Made by a program: the position numbers and the translations under genes | Notes under the pieces: model-generated | The model's database searches: none | Seen by the model: only the letters and a program-made list of their open reading frames with translations | Told to the model about the DNA's origin: nothing | Shown here: positions 24,135 to 31,734 of the stretch, one piece after another | How positions within the stretch are numbered: position 1 is the first letter of the stretch | Layout of the letters: every line of letters starts with the position of its first letter | Assembly (NCBI RefSeq): GCF_017114865.1 | Contig: NZ_JADEYH010000014.1 | Span: forward strand, 96,730-160,729 | DNA: 64,000 nucleotides | Reading direction: 5' to 3' | DNA from: Streptomyces verrucosisporus | GTDB lineage: Bacteria; Actinomycetota; Actinomycetes; Streptomycetales; Streptomycetaceae

Positions 24135-25406
24135 ATGACCGACCAGGACAGCATGGACACGACATTGCCGGCCGCCACCCGAACGCTGGCCACCGAGGCC
24201 GTGCACGCCGGACGCGAGGACCTCGCCGCCCTCGGCCTGCACGCCGCCCCCCTGGACCTGTCCACCACCTACCCCTCCCACGACAGCCGGGCCGAGGCCG
24301 CCCGGCTGGACGAGTTCGCCGCCACCGGCGCCCAGTTGCAGGGCCCGCCGGTCTACGCCCGGCTCGACAACCCGACCGTGGCCCGCTTCGAGACGGCCCT
24401 GGCCCGGCTGGAGGGCGCCGAGGCGGGAGTGGCCTTCGCCAGCGGCATGGCGGCCCTGACCGCCGTGCTCCTGGTGCGCGCCGCCCAGGGGCTGCGGCAC
24501 GTCGTCGCGGTCCGGCCGCTGTACGGCTGCAGCGACCACCTGCTCGGCAGCGGACTGCTGGGCACCGAGGTGACCTGGACCGACCCGGCGGGCATCGCCG
24601 ACGCCATACGCCCCGACACCGGCCTGGTGATGGTGGAGACACCGGCCAACCCCACTCTGGCCGAAATCGACCTGAAGGCCGTGGCGCACTCCTGCGGTTC
24701 CGTGCCGCTGCTGGTCGACAACACCTTCGCCACCCCCGTGCTGCAGCGGCCGGTCGAGCACGGCGCCCGCATCGTGCTGCACAGTGCCACCAAGTACCTG
24801 GGCGGCCACGGCGACGTCCTCGGCGGCGTCGTCGCCTGCGACGAGGAGACGGCCCGCGAGCTGCGCAAGGTGCGCTTCGCCACCGGCGGCGTGCTCCACC
24901 CGCTCGCCGGCTATCTGCTGCTGCGCGGCCTGTCCACGCTGCCGGTGCGGGTACGGGCGCAGTCGGCCACGGCCGCGGAACTGGCCCGGCGCCTGGCGGA
25001 CGACCCGCGGATCGCCCGGGTGTACTACCCGAGGCTGGGCGGCGCCATGGTCTCCTTCGAGGTCAGGGGGGAGCCGCACGAGGTGATCGCGGGAGTGCGG
25101 CTGATCACCCCGGCGGTCAGCCTCGGCAGCGTGGACACCCTCATCCAGCATCCCGGGTCCATCAGCCACCGCATCGTCTGCGAGGACGACCGCCGCACCG
25201 GTGGGATCGGGGAGAAGCTGCTGCGCATGTCGGTCGGCCTGGAGGACGTCGAGGACCTGTGGAACGACCTCGACGCGGCGCTCGGCTCCGCCCGGGAAGC
25301 CGGGGGCGGGGCCGAGCGCCGCGCCGGGAGCGCCGGGGAGGACGCCGCGGGCGTCAGCGCGGTCCCGTCGGGGCGGCTGCCGGAACCGGGACGAGCCGGG
25401 CGGTGA
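24135..25406 (+). CDS. PLP-dependent trans-sulfuration enzyme (cystathionine gamma-synthase / methionine gamma-lyase family)
   Basis: 423 residues. Family marks include YARLDNPTVARFE, GVAFASGMAALTA, the phosphate-binding ETPANPTL, DNTFATPVLQ and the PLP lysine K220 in SATKYLGGHGD. The C-terminal SLGSVDTLIQHP and RMSVGLED are also conserved. It cleaves or forms C-S bonds in methionine, homocysteine or cystathionine. Divergence from an Lrp regulator favours a catabolic role such as methionine gamma-lyase, but this is inference. The last 50 bases overlap the convergent GNAT gene. ATG 24135 or 24153 could be the start. Confidence 0.9.
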   Translation: MTDQDSMDTTLPAATRTLATEAVHAGREDLAALGLHAAPLDLSTTYPSHDSRAEAARLDEFAATGAQLQGPPVYARLDNPTVARFETALARLEGAEAGVAFASGMAALTAVLLVRAAQGLRHVVAVRPLYGCSDHLLGSGLLGTEVTWTDPAGIADAIRPDTGLVMVETPANPTLAEIDLKAVAHSCGSVPLLVDNTFATPVLQRPVEHGARIVLHSATKYLGGHGDVLGGVVACDEETARELRKVRFATGGVLHPLAGYLLLRGLSTLPVRVRAQSATAAELARRLADDPRIARVYYPRLGGAMVSFEVRGEPHEVIAGVRLITPAVSLGSVDTLIQHPGSISHRIVCEDDRRTGGIGEKLLRMSVGLEDVEDLWNDLDAALGSAREAGGGAERRAGSAGEDAAGVSAVPSGRLPEPGRAGR

Positions 25407-26832
25407 TCACCAGGGTGCCCTCCTCGACCTGGTAGTCCAGCGGCAGCCCCAGGCCGCGCATGGCCGCCACCATGCCGGTGTTGTGCGACTGCGTCACGGC
25501 GTAGACGCTCTCGCACCGCGCCTCGGCGGCCATCGCCACCAGACGGCGCAGCAGTTCGGCGCCGATGCCGCGGCGCTGCCAGACGTCCTCGACGAGGAGG
25601 GCCACCTCCGTCTCGTCGCCGTCCCACATCAGATGGCCGAGCGCCACCAGCTTCCCCGACGCCGTCTCGGCCGCCAGGGTGCGGCCGAAACGCGGGCTGA
25701 GCAGGTGGTCCAGATAGCGGTCGGCGTCCTTGACCGGACCGTGGTAGCGCGCGGCCAGGGTGTGCTCCGAGCAGCGCCGGTGCATCGCGCGCGCGGCCTC
25801 CAGATCACAGGTGTCCGCCCGCCGCACGGTGATCTCGTTCCCCTCCGGGAGCGTGAGCGTCTCGCGGCGGCGCGGCATCCGGCCCGCCGGCCCGGCCCCG
25901 AGGCCGGGGGCGGAGGCGCCGGGGGCGCCGGCCGGACGGGGATCCGACTGGGCGTCCAGCCGGGCGTCCAGCTCGACCAGGGCGCGGGCCCGGGCGAACT
26001 CGGTCGGGGTGAAGGGCAGATGGGGCCGTTCCACGACGATCGTCCCGCCGCGCGGATCGCGCATCCGGATCACCGTCTCCTCCAGCGCGCCGTCCTCGGG
26101 GACCTCGGCGGCGTGCGGCTCTCCGAGCGACTCCCCGCCCGGCTGCCCGCCCGCCGTCCGGCAGGGCACCGAGCGGATCGTGCAGCGGCCGAGCAACTGG
26201 CGCAGCGCGAGCGGGAGTTCGGAGCTGTCCAGCGCGGTGCGGGTGGCCAGGCCCAGCACCCGGGTGGGGGTGTCCACCAGATCGTGGGCGTCGGCCCGCT
26301 CCAGCCAGGTGTCCCGCCCGCCGGCCGCGGCCACCGCCCGGCCCAGCTCGGCGGCCTCCAGCACGCGGGGCGCCCGCAGCAGGAACTCGTCCACCGTGAC
26401 CTCGCCCAGCGGATGGGTCTGGAGACCGATGACGTCCACCCGCAGCTCCGCCAGGACGGCGCACAGCGCGGCGAGCGAGCCGGGCTCCTCCCGCACGGTG
26501 GTGCGCAGCCGCCACAGCACCGGCGGCTCCTGCGCGGGGCCCGCGGCGGCCGGGCGGACGCCGGGATCGGGCGGCGGATGGTGGCGGCGCCGCGCCCACC
26601 AGGTGTGGATCCCGGCCGTGGCCAGCAGGGCGGCGGCCGACAGCACCAGCAGCACGGGGCCGTCGGGCCCGTGCGCCACCGTCTTGGCGATGCTGTCGGC
26701 CACGGTCACGGCCGTGAACAGCGCCGCCAGTTCGACCAGGTCGTGTCGCCAGTGGTGCGGGCCGCGGGCCTTGCGGCGGGCGGCGCGTCGAGCGGTGCGG
26801 CGGTCTGCGCGGTGTGCGGAGGATTCGGTCAT
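25354..26832 (-). CDS. ACT-domain / GNAT acetyltransferase fusion with N-terminal membrane segments
   Basis: 492 residues. After a basic N-terminus come two hydrophobic stretches (about residues 33-50 and 55-78), then an ACT-like domain (WRLRTTVREEPGSLAALCAV, about 110-185), a middle region, and a C-terminal GNAT domain (about 335-480) with the acetyl-CoA loop VWQRRGIGAELL. The arrangement suggests a membrane-attached acetyltransferase whose activity is tuned by a small ligand such as an amino acid. ATG 26832 is chosen; upstream codons are basic and lack a ribosome-binding site. It is convergent with the trans-sulfuration gene, overlapping by 53 bases. Confidence 0.8.
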   Translation of the reverse strand: MTESSAHRADRRTARRAARRKARGPHHWRHDLVELAALFTAVTVADSIAKTVAHGPDGPVLLVLSAAALLATAGIHTWWARRRHHPPPDPGVRPAAAGPAQEPPVLWRLRTTVREEPGSLAALCAVLAELRVDVIGLQTHPLGEVTVDEFLLRAPRVLEAAELGRAVAAAGGRDTWLERADAHDLVDTPTRVLGLATRTALDSSELPLALRQLLGRCTIRSVPCRTAGGQPGGESLGEPHAAEVPEDGALEETVIRMRDPRGGTIVVERPHLPFTPTEFARARALVELDARLDAQSDPRPAGAPGASAPGLGAGPAGRMPRRRETLTLPEGNEITVRRADTCDLEAARAMHRRCSEHTLAARYHGPVKDADRYLDHLLSPRFGRTLAAETASGKLVALGHLMWDGDETEVALLVEDVWQRRGIGAELLRRLVAMAAEARCESVYAVTQSHNTGMVAAMRGLGLPLDYQVEEGTLVITARLVPVPAAAPTGPR

Positions 26833-26947
26833 GCGGTCACTCTCACCGACCGGTGTTGCGTGATCACGAACGGGTTGTGACCGATGGGTTAAGGGCCTTC
26901 TGGGAACCATGCCCTTTTTGCCGGACGCCCTCTCGCCGTGTGCCGCG

Positions 26948-27514
26948 TCATGCGCGAGGGTCGCCGCCCGCGCGGGAGAGCCGTCGCAGCACCGCCCCGC
27001 ACCGCCGGGCGTACAGCCGCTGGAACAGCGGGACGAGCGGCCCGGCGGCCCGCGCCCACCACACCTCGGGGCGGCTGAAGGCCCGCACCTCCAGCCAGAC
27101 GGCCCCGTCCTCGTCCAGCTCCACGACGAACGCCTCCTCGCCGCGCTCCGGATGCCCCGGCAGCGTCCCGTAGCCGAAGCCCGCCCGACGCTCGCCGTCC
27201 GCCGCCCACACCACCCGGCACGGCGCGTGGATCCGCAGCCGTCCGGCGCCCAGGCCCACCACCACGCGCACCCCGGGCTCGGCGCGCGGGGAGCCGGTGG
27301 CCATCTCCACGCCCATGGCCCGGTGCATCCGCCAGGTCAGCACGGCCCGCCCGGCGGCCCGGAAGACCTCCCGGCCCGCACCGATGCGGGTGCGCACCCG
27401 CAGCAGACCGAAGCCCGGCGGGCGGCCCGGCACACCGTCCTCGCGGGTGGCGCCCGCCCCGGCGTACGTCAGGCCGGCCGCGGGATCGCCGGGGCGGTCG
27501 TCGTTCGCTTCCAT
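26948..27514 (-). CDS. DUF1990 family protein
   Basis: 188 residues from ATG 27514. Conserved DUF1990 features are LTYAGAGATRE at the start, WRMHRAMGVEM, and GFGYGTLPGHPERGEEAFVVE. Function is unknown; the fold is related to lipid- or small-molecule-binding proteins. The start codon lies inside a perfect 14-bp inverted repeat. An in-frame ATG nine codons upstream (in the other arm of that repeat) is an alternative start. It is 41 bases downstream of the PhoD stop on the same strand, so the two are probably co-transcribed. Confidence 0.85.
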   Translation of the reverse strand: MEANDDRPGDPAAGLTYAGAGATREDGVPGRPPGFGLLRVRTRIGAGREVFRAAGRAVLTWRMHRAMGVEMATGSPRAEPGVRVVVGLGAGRLRIHAPCRVVWAADGERRAGFGYGTLPGHPERGEEAFVVELDEDGAVWLEVRAFSRPEVWWARAAGPLVPLFQRLYARRCGAVLRRLSRAGGDPRA

Positions 27515-27547
27515 GGGCGCAGCGTATTGCGCCGCGCCCATGGAAGC
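27507..27547 (-). promoter_or_regulatory. 14-bp inverted repeat covering the DUF1990 start codon
   Basis: 27507-27520 and 27534-27547 are perfect complements with a 13-base loop. Each arm contains CCATGG. On the minus strand it begins eight bases after the phoD-like stop codon, and the downstream arm contains the ATG of the DUF1990 gene. It could terminate the phosphatase transcript, or in read-through mRNA bury the DUF1990 start and limit its translation. Confidence 0.75.
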
Positions 27548-27555
27548 CCGGTCGT

Positions 27556-29145
27556 CTACTGCCCCACCAGGCCGGGGTGCAGCACCTTGGTGTACAGCAC
27601 CGCGCCGCCCTCCTCGCGCAGCCGCACCGTCAGCTCGCCGCTGTCGCCGTCGATGTCCACCTGGCCGTAGAACTGGTAACCCTCGCTCGGTGAGACGTTG
27701 CCGCGCTCCGGCGCCTTGACGAAGACCCGCTCGGGGCCGAACGTTCCGTCCAGCGCGCTCGCCGGGAAGGCCCCGGCGTTCAGCGGTCCGGTGACGAACT
27801 CCCAGAACGGGGCGAAGCCCTTGAACGCCGCCCGCGCCGGGTCGTAGTGCTGGGCCGAGGTGTGGTGCACGTCCGCGGTCAGCCACACCGTGCCGGTGAT
27901 CCGCCGGTCGCGGACGAACCGCAGCAGCTCGGCGATCTGCAGCTCGCGCCCCAGCGGTGCGCCCGGGTCGCCCTGCGCCACCGCCTCGGCGTGTCCGCCG
28001 TCGGAGACGACCAGCCCCAGCGGCATGTCCGAGGCGATCACCTTCCACACCGCGCGCGAGCGCGCCAGCTCCCGCTTGAGCCAGGCCAACTGCTCCGCGC
28101 CCAGCACGCCCTGCGGGTCGGAGGCCTGAAGACCGGGGGAGTTGGCGTTCCGGTAGGTGCGCATGTCCAGCACGAAGACGTCCAGCAGCGGGCCGTGGCG
28201 CACCACCCGGTAGATCCGCCCGTCGCGGTCGCGCCGCGGGGAGGAGAGGGGGAAGTACTCGCCGAACGCCTGCCGGGCCCGGGCGGCCAGCACGTCCACG
28301 CGCCGCTCGGTGTAGCGGGCGTCGGTGAGGATCTCGCCGGGGTACCAGTTGTTGACCACCTCGTGGTCGTCCCACTGCACGATCGAGGGCACCTGCGCGT
28401 TGAAGCGCCGCAGCGACTCGGCCAGGAGGTTGTAGCGGAAGTTGCCCCGGTACTCGCCGAGGGTCTCGGCGACCTTCGACTTCTCCTCGGTGACCACGTT
28501 GCGCCAGGTGCCGCCGCCGGGCAGCGACACGGTCTCGGTCAGCGGTCCGTCGGCGTAGACGGTGTCGCCGCTGAAGAGGAAGAAGTCCGGGTCCAGCCGG
28601 GCCATCTCGTCGAAGACCGGATAGCCGCCGCGGTCGGGGTTGATGCCCCAGCCCTGCCCGGCGAGGTCACCCGACCACACGAAGCGCACCCCGCCCCGGC
28701 GCCGCGCCGGGGCGGTGCGGAAGGTGCCGTACACCGGCTCGCCGGTGCGCCGGGGGTCGTCGGGGTCGGCCAGCACCACCCGGTAGTGGATCTGCCGGCC
28801 CGGCGGCAGTCCGTGCAGCGCCGTCGTACCGGTGAAGTCCGTGTCCGGTCCGAGGAGGGGGCCGTACCGGCGGCGCGCGTTGCGGAAGGACTCCGTGGCG
28901 GAGGTCTCCACCAGCATCCGGGCCGGGCGGTCCGAGCGCACCCACACCAGACCGGACGTGGCCGTCACGTCCCCGGTCTGCACTCCCCAGCCGGCCCTCG
29001 GCCGTCCCGACAGCGCCAGCGCGGGCGCGGCGGCCGGCACCAGCGCGGCGGTGGGCAGGGACAGCGCCGCCGAGGCGGCCAGCGTGCCGCGCAGAACCGA
29101 GCGCCGGGCGGGCGCGGCGCGCTCCGGTGAGTCCTGGTGTGCCAT
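27556..29145 (-). CDS. phoD: PhoD-like alkaline phosphatase, Tat-secreted
   Basis: 529 residues. A twin-arginine leader is evident (RRSVLRG at residues 14-20, a hydrophobic core, Ala-rich cleavage region near 40). The mature part has the PhoD N-terminal domain (WGVQTGDVTATSGLVWVRSD), then the metallophosphatase core with SGDTVYADG, QWDDHEVVNNWYPGE and TADVHHTSAQHY. The enzyme releases phosphate from phosphodiesters or monoesters outside the cell, usually with Ca and Fe. ATG 29145 follows GGAGG. Phosphate control is likely, but I found no clear PHO box in the 29146-29487 region. Confidence 0.9.
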   Translation of the reverse strand: MAHQDSPERAAPARRSVLRGTLAASAALSLPTAALVPAAAPALALSGRPRAGWGVQTGDVTATSGLVWVRSDRPARMLVETSATESFRNARRRYGPLLGPDTDFTGTTALHGLPPGRQIHYRVVLADPDDPRRTGEPVYGTFRTAPARRRGGVRFVWSGDLAGQGWGINPDRGGYPVFDEMARLDPDFFLFSGDTVYADGPLTETVSLPGGGTWRNVVTEEKSKVAETLGEYRGNFRYNLLAESLRRFNAQVPSIVQWDDHEVVNNWYPGEILTDARYTERRVDVLAARARQAFGEYFPLSSPRRDRDGRIYRVVRHGPLLDVFVLDMRTYRNANSPGLQASDPQGVLGAEQLAWLKRELARSRAVWKVIASDMPLGLVVSDGGHAEAVAQGDPGAPLGRELQIAELLRFVRDRRITGTVWLTADVHHTSAQHYDPARAAFKGFAPFWEFVTGPLNAGAFPASALDGTFGPERVFVKAPERGNVSPSEGYQFYGQVDIDGDSGELTVRLREEGGAVLYTKVLHPGLVGQ

Positions 29146-29487
29146 GGGCGAACAACCTCCTGAGCATCGGGCGGAGCGGGTCGTACGGCCGGTCATGGTG
29201 GCCGCGCGAGGCGAACGCGGGGGAACCGCGCCGCCGCGTGCGGGCCTGTTCCGGGTGAACGCGGCGGTACCCGCCGCACCAGGTCTCTCGCACCGGGGCA
29301 GGCGCCGGGCAAGGCGGGCGTAGAGCGACGTGAAAATGACAATTTCACTTGCCGCTCGAACATTACGTCGCTTCCTCGGTCGGAATTGTTCAAATGTGCC
29401 CGGAACGAGTGACACGATGCGTAATCTCGTCGTCACTTCCGCACCACCGGTGGTGCGTCCGCGCGTCGAGCAGGAAGGGGGTCCCAC
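29146..29487. promoter_or_regulatory. Divergent regulatory region between PhoD-like and roadblock genes
   Basis: 342 bases without a gene. An AT-rich core holds nested inverted repeats: AGCGACGT (29324-29331) with ACGTCGCT (29365-29372), and inside them GTGAAA (29330-29335) with TTTCAC (29343-29348). Further right is an 18-base perfect palindrome, CGCACCACCGGTGGTGCG, at 29440-29457, about 30 bases before the GTG start of the roadblock gene. These are candidate operators; the regulator is unknown. Confidence 0.6.
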
Positions 29488-29922
29488 GTGCCCGGAATCG
29501 ACGAATGCCTGCTCGAGGCCATGACGCTGCCCGGTGCGCGCGGCGCCGCCGTGGTCGACTGGACCAGCGGACTCGCGCTCGGCGCGGTGGGCGAGCCGTC
29601 GTGCGGCGACCACGAGACGACCGCCGCCCGGACGGCCGAACTCGCCCGCACGGCCGCCGAGCACATCGCGTTCGCCGCCCCCGGCGACTCCGGGCGCGGA
29701 AGTGAGGGCGGGGAGTTCGCGGGGGAGCCCGGGCCCGGCGGGGGAGAGCCGGTCGAGGACCTCATCGTCACCACCCGCGACGGCTACCACCTGCTGCGCT
29801 TCGTCGGGCAGGTCTTCGACGGCGGCCTCTTCGTCCACCTGTGGCTCGACCGGGACGGCGGCAACCTCGCCCTCGCCCGCATCCGCCTGCGCCACCTGTC
29901 CGAACGGCTGGTGCTCGGATGA
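29488..29922 (+). CDS. Roadblock-like protein (first of cluster)
   Basis: 144 residues from GTG 29488 after GGAAGGGGG. Its N-terminal AAVVDWTSGLALGAVG and C-terminal GYHLLRFVGQVFDGGLFVHLWLDR match, position for position, the roadblock protein encoded at 31333, so the two are paralogues. It has an extra Gly/Glu/Pro-rich insertion in the middle (about residues 68-92). Probably a small dimeric signalling scaffold. It overlaps the next gene by ATGA. Confidence 0.75.
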   Translation: MPGIDECLLEAMTLPGARGAAVVDWTSGLALGAVGEPSCGDHETTAARTAELARTAAEHIAFAAPGDSGRGSEGGEFAGEPGPGGGEPVEDLIVTTRDGYHLLRFVGQVFDGGLFVHLWLDRDGGNLALARIRLRHLSERLVLG

Positions 29923-30725
29923 GGGCCGCCCTCTCCCCGATGCTCGGCCACCTCGCGGCGCAGCGGGCCACCGGGGCACTGCTGCGCGGCAACGGGACGC
30001 TCTATCTGCGCGACGGCGAGGTCGTCCACGCGGAGAGCCCCGTCTCCCCGGGGCTGGACGTACTGCTCACCCTCGGCGGCAGAATCCCCGCCGAGGGCTG
30101 GCGGGAGGCCGTGGAGCGGGCCGGGGCCCGTCGGCAGGTGGCGCGCTTCCTGGTCGACAACGGCCGGCTGACCCGGGGTGAACTGGAGGTCTACCACCTG
30201 GGCGCGCTGTACGACGCGGCCTTCTTCGCGCTCGCCCCCGGCAGCGGACCGGCCCGGTTCCGCAGTGGCCTGTCCCACTGGCTGGGGCCCGTCCGGCCGG
30301 TTCCGGCGGAGGATCTGCAACGCGAGGTGCTGCGCCGCAGAAGACTGCTGGAGGAGTTGTGGCCGCGCCCGGAGGTGGACACCGCCCCGGTGGTCCGAAG
30401 CCGGCAGGCGCCCCTTCCCGCCCCGACCCGCAGGCAGCGGGCCCTCCTGGAACTGGCGGACGGGACGCGCACCCCCGCCGACATCGCGCGGCGGCTCGGC
30501 CGCCCGGCCTTCCACGTGCTGATCGACGTACGGCGGCTGGCCGCCGCCGGGCACATCCAAACCCCCGCGCCCGGAGCGGCGCCCCCGGACTCCCCGGACT
30601 CCCCGGTGTCCGGAGCCGCACCGCCCCCGTCCCCCGTGTCCGCCGCCCGGTTCCCGGAGGTGTCCACCGACCCGGACATCGCCCTGCTGCTCCGGATCCG
30701 CGATGCCCTGGAGGCGCGCCTGTGA
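29919..30725 (+). CDS. DUF4388-like regulatory protein
   Basis: 268 residues. The first 90 residues resemble DUF4388 (PatA N-terminal-type) modules: LGHLAAQRATGALLRGNGTLYLRDGEVVHAE (shown here only in outline), followed by LDVLLTLGG. The second half has a winged-helix-like segment (RRQRALLELADGTRTPADIA, HVLIDVRRLAAAGHI) and a Pro/Ser-rich linker. In other bacteria DUF4388 proteins accompany roadblock/MglB-like proteins and GTPases. ATGA overlap upstream; the stop overlaps a tiny ORF by TGATG. Confidence 0.65.
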   Translation: MRAALSPMLGHLAAQRATGALLRGNGTLYLRDGEVVHAESPVSPGLDVLLTLGGRIPAEGWREAVERAGARRQVARFLVDNGRLTRGELEVYHLGALYDAAFFALAPGSGPARFRSGLSHWLGPVRPVPAEDLQREVLRRRRLLEELWPRPEVDTAPVVRSRQAPLPAPTRRQRALLELADGTRTPADIARRLGRPAFHVLIDVRRLAAAGHIQTPAPGAAPPDSPDSPVSGAAPPPSPVSAARFPEVSTDPDIALLLRIRDALEARL

Positions 30726-30766
30726 TGCACCCAACCGTCCCCGCCCGCCCCGGATCCCTGCCGTGA
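30725..30766 (+). CDS. Possible 13-codon coupling ORF
   Basis: ATG at 30725 overlaps the preceding stop (TGATG) and its own TGA overlaps the next GTG start (GTGA). The product would be MHPTVPARPGSLP. Its only likely role is to carry ribosomes from the DUF4388-like gene to the next gene, which has almost no Shine-Dalgarno sequence. It may also be chance. Confidence 0.35.
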   Translation: MHPTVPARPGSLP

Positions 30767-31197
30767 GGCGCGCGCTGAAGCAGCTCGCCGGAGCGCGGCA
30801 GCCCGCCGCGGCCGACCCGGAGGTGCTGCGGGAGCTGCGCATGCTGCGGTCCCGCGTCCCCCACCTGACCGGCGCCCTCGCGGTCGGCGCCGGAGGCGCC
30901 CTGCTCGCGGAGGACGCCCCCGGCGCGAGGAACGGCCCCCTGGCGGCACTCACCGCCACCGTCCTCGCCGACGCGCTGCGGCTGGTGGAGACCGCCGACC
31001 GGGGCCGCTTCCGCGAACTGTTGGTGCGGGGGGAGAGCGGCTACGTCGCGGCCTACGCGGCGGGCCCCGCCACCTTCCTGGCCGTCCTGGCGGAGCCGCG
31101 CGCCAACGTGGGCCGCGTTCATCTGGAGGCCCGCCGGACCGGAGCCCGTATCGCCCGCCTTGCCGCGGGCGCGGACGAAGGGCCGCAGGAGGGCTGA
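30763..31197 (+). CDS. Roadblock-like protein (second of cluster)
   Basis: 144 residues from GTG 30763. The middle reads LTGALAVGAGGALLAEDAP, the roadblock core hairpin, followed by RGESGYVAAYAAGPATFLAVLAEPRANVGRVHLEAR, a strand-strand-helix order like CvnB. A longer frame reaches back to 30703, but it would overlap the previous gene and has no better ribosome-binding site. Function is inferred from fold-like pattern and company only. Confidence 0.65.
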   Translation: MRRALKQLAGARQPAAADPEVLRELRMLRSRVPHLTGALAVGAGGALLAEDAPGARNGPLAALTATVLADALRLVETADRGRFRELLVRGESGYVAAYAAGPATFLAVLAEPRANVGRVHLEARRTGARIARLAAGADEGPQEG

Positions 31198-31332
31198 GCC
31201 GAGCCGGGCCCACCGGCACCGCCCGGCCTGCCCGGGCCCACACCGCGGGCGAGCCCGCCCCCGGTGAAGCGATATGTCAGAAGAAGAGCGGAACGTGCAC
31301 CGCGGTGCACGCGGAAAGGAAGTGCGACAGCC

Positions 31333-31707
31333 ATGGCCAACGTCGAAACCTCCCTCAAGGAAGCGATGACCGCGATCGAGGGCTCCCTCGGGGCCGCCCT
31401 CGTCGACTACACCAGCGGCATGGCACTCGGCACCGTCGGAGGAGGCAAGGACCTCGACCTGAACGTCGCCGCGGCCGGCAACACCGACGTCGTCCGCGCC
31501 AAGGTGCGCACCATGGAGATGCTGGGCCTGAAGGACGAGATCGAGGACATCCTGATCACCCTCGGCGGGCAGTACCACCTGATCCGGCTGCTGAGGGCAC
31601 GCGGCAGCAACGGCCTCTTCCTCTACCTGGCCCTGGACAAGGCGCGGGCGAACCTCGCCATGGCCCGGCACCAGCTGCGCAGGATCGAGGCGGAGCTGGA
31701 GATCTGA
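31333..31707 (+). CDS. Roadblock/LC7-like protein (third of cluster)
   Basis: 124 residues from ATG 31333, preceded by a GGAAAGGAAG site at 31314-31323. Sequence pattern: ALVDYTSGMALGTVGGG, then EDILITLGGQYHLIRLL and a terminal helix AMARHQLRRIEAELEI. It is a compact paralogue of the protein at 29488. A 135-base gap separates it from the previous gene, so it may have its own promoter. No MglA/CvnD-type GTPase lies beside it. Confidence 0.8.
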   Translation: MANVETSLKEAMTAIEGSLGAALVDYTSGMALGTVGGGKDLDLNVAAAGNTDVVRAKVRTMEMLGLKDEIEDILITLGGQYHLIRLLRARGSNGLFLYLALDKARANLAMARHQLRRIEAELEI

Positions 31708-31734
31708 CGCGGCGGCGGGCCCTCCCCGCCCCTC

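Noticed and set aside
26882..26925. AAGGGC...GCCCTTTTT hairpin between the GNAT and DUF1990 genes
   Set aside because: The T-run lies on the plus strand, where no gene ends; for the minus-strand genes it is only a weak 6-bp stem.
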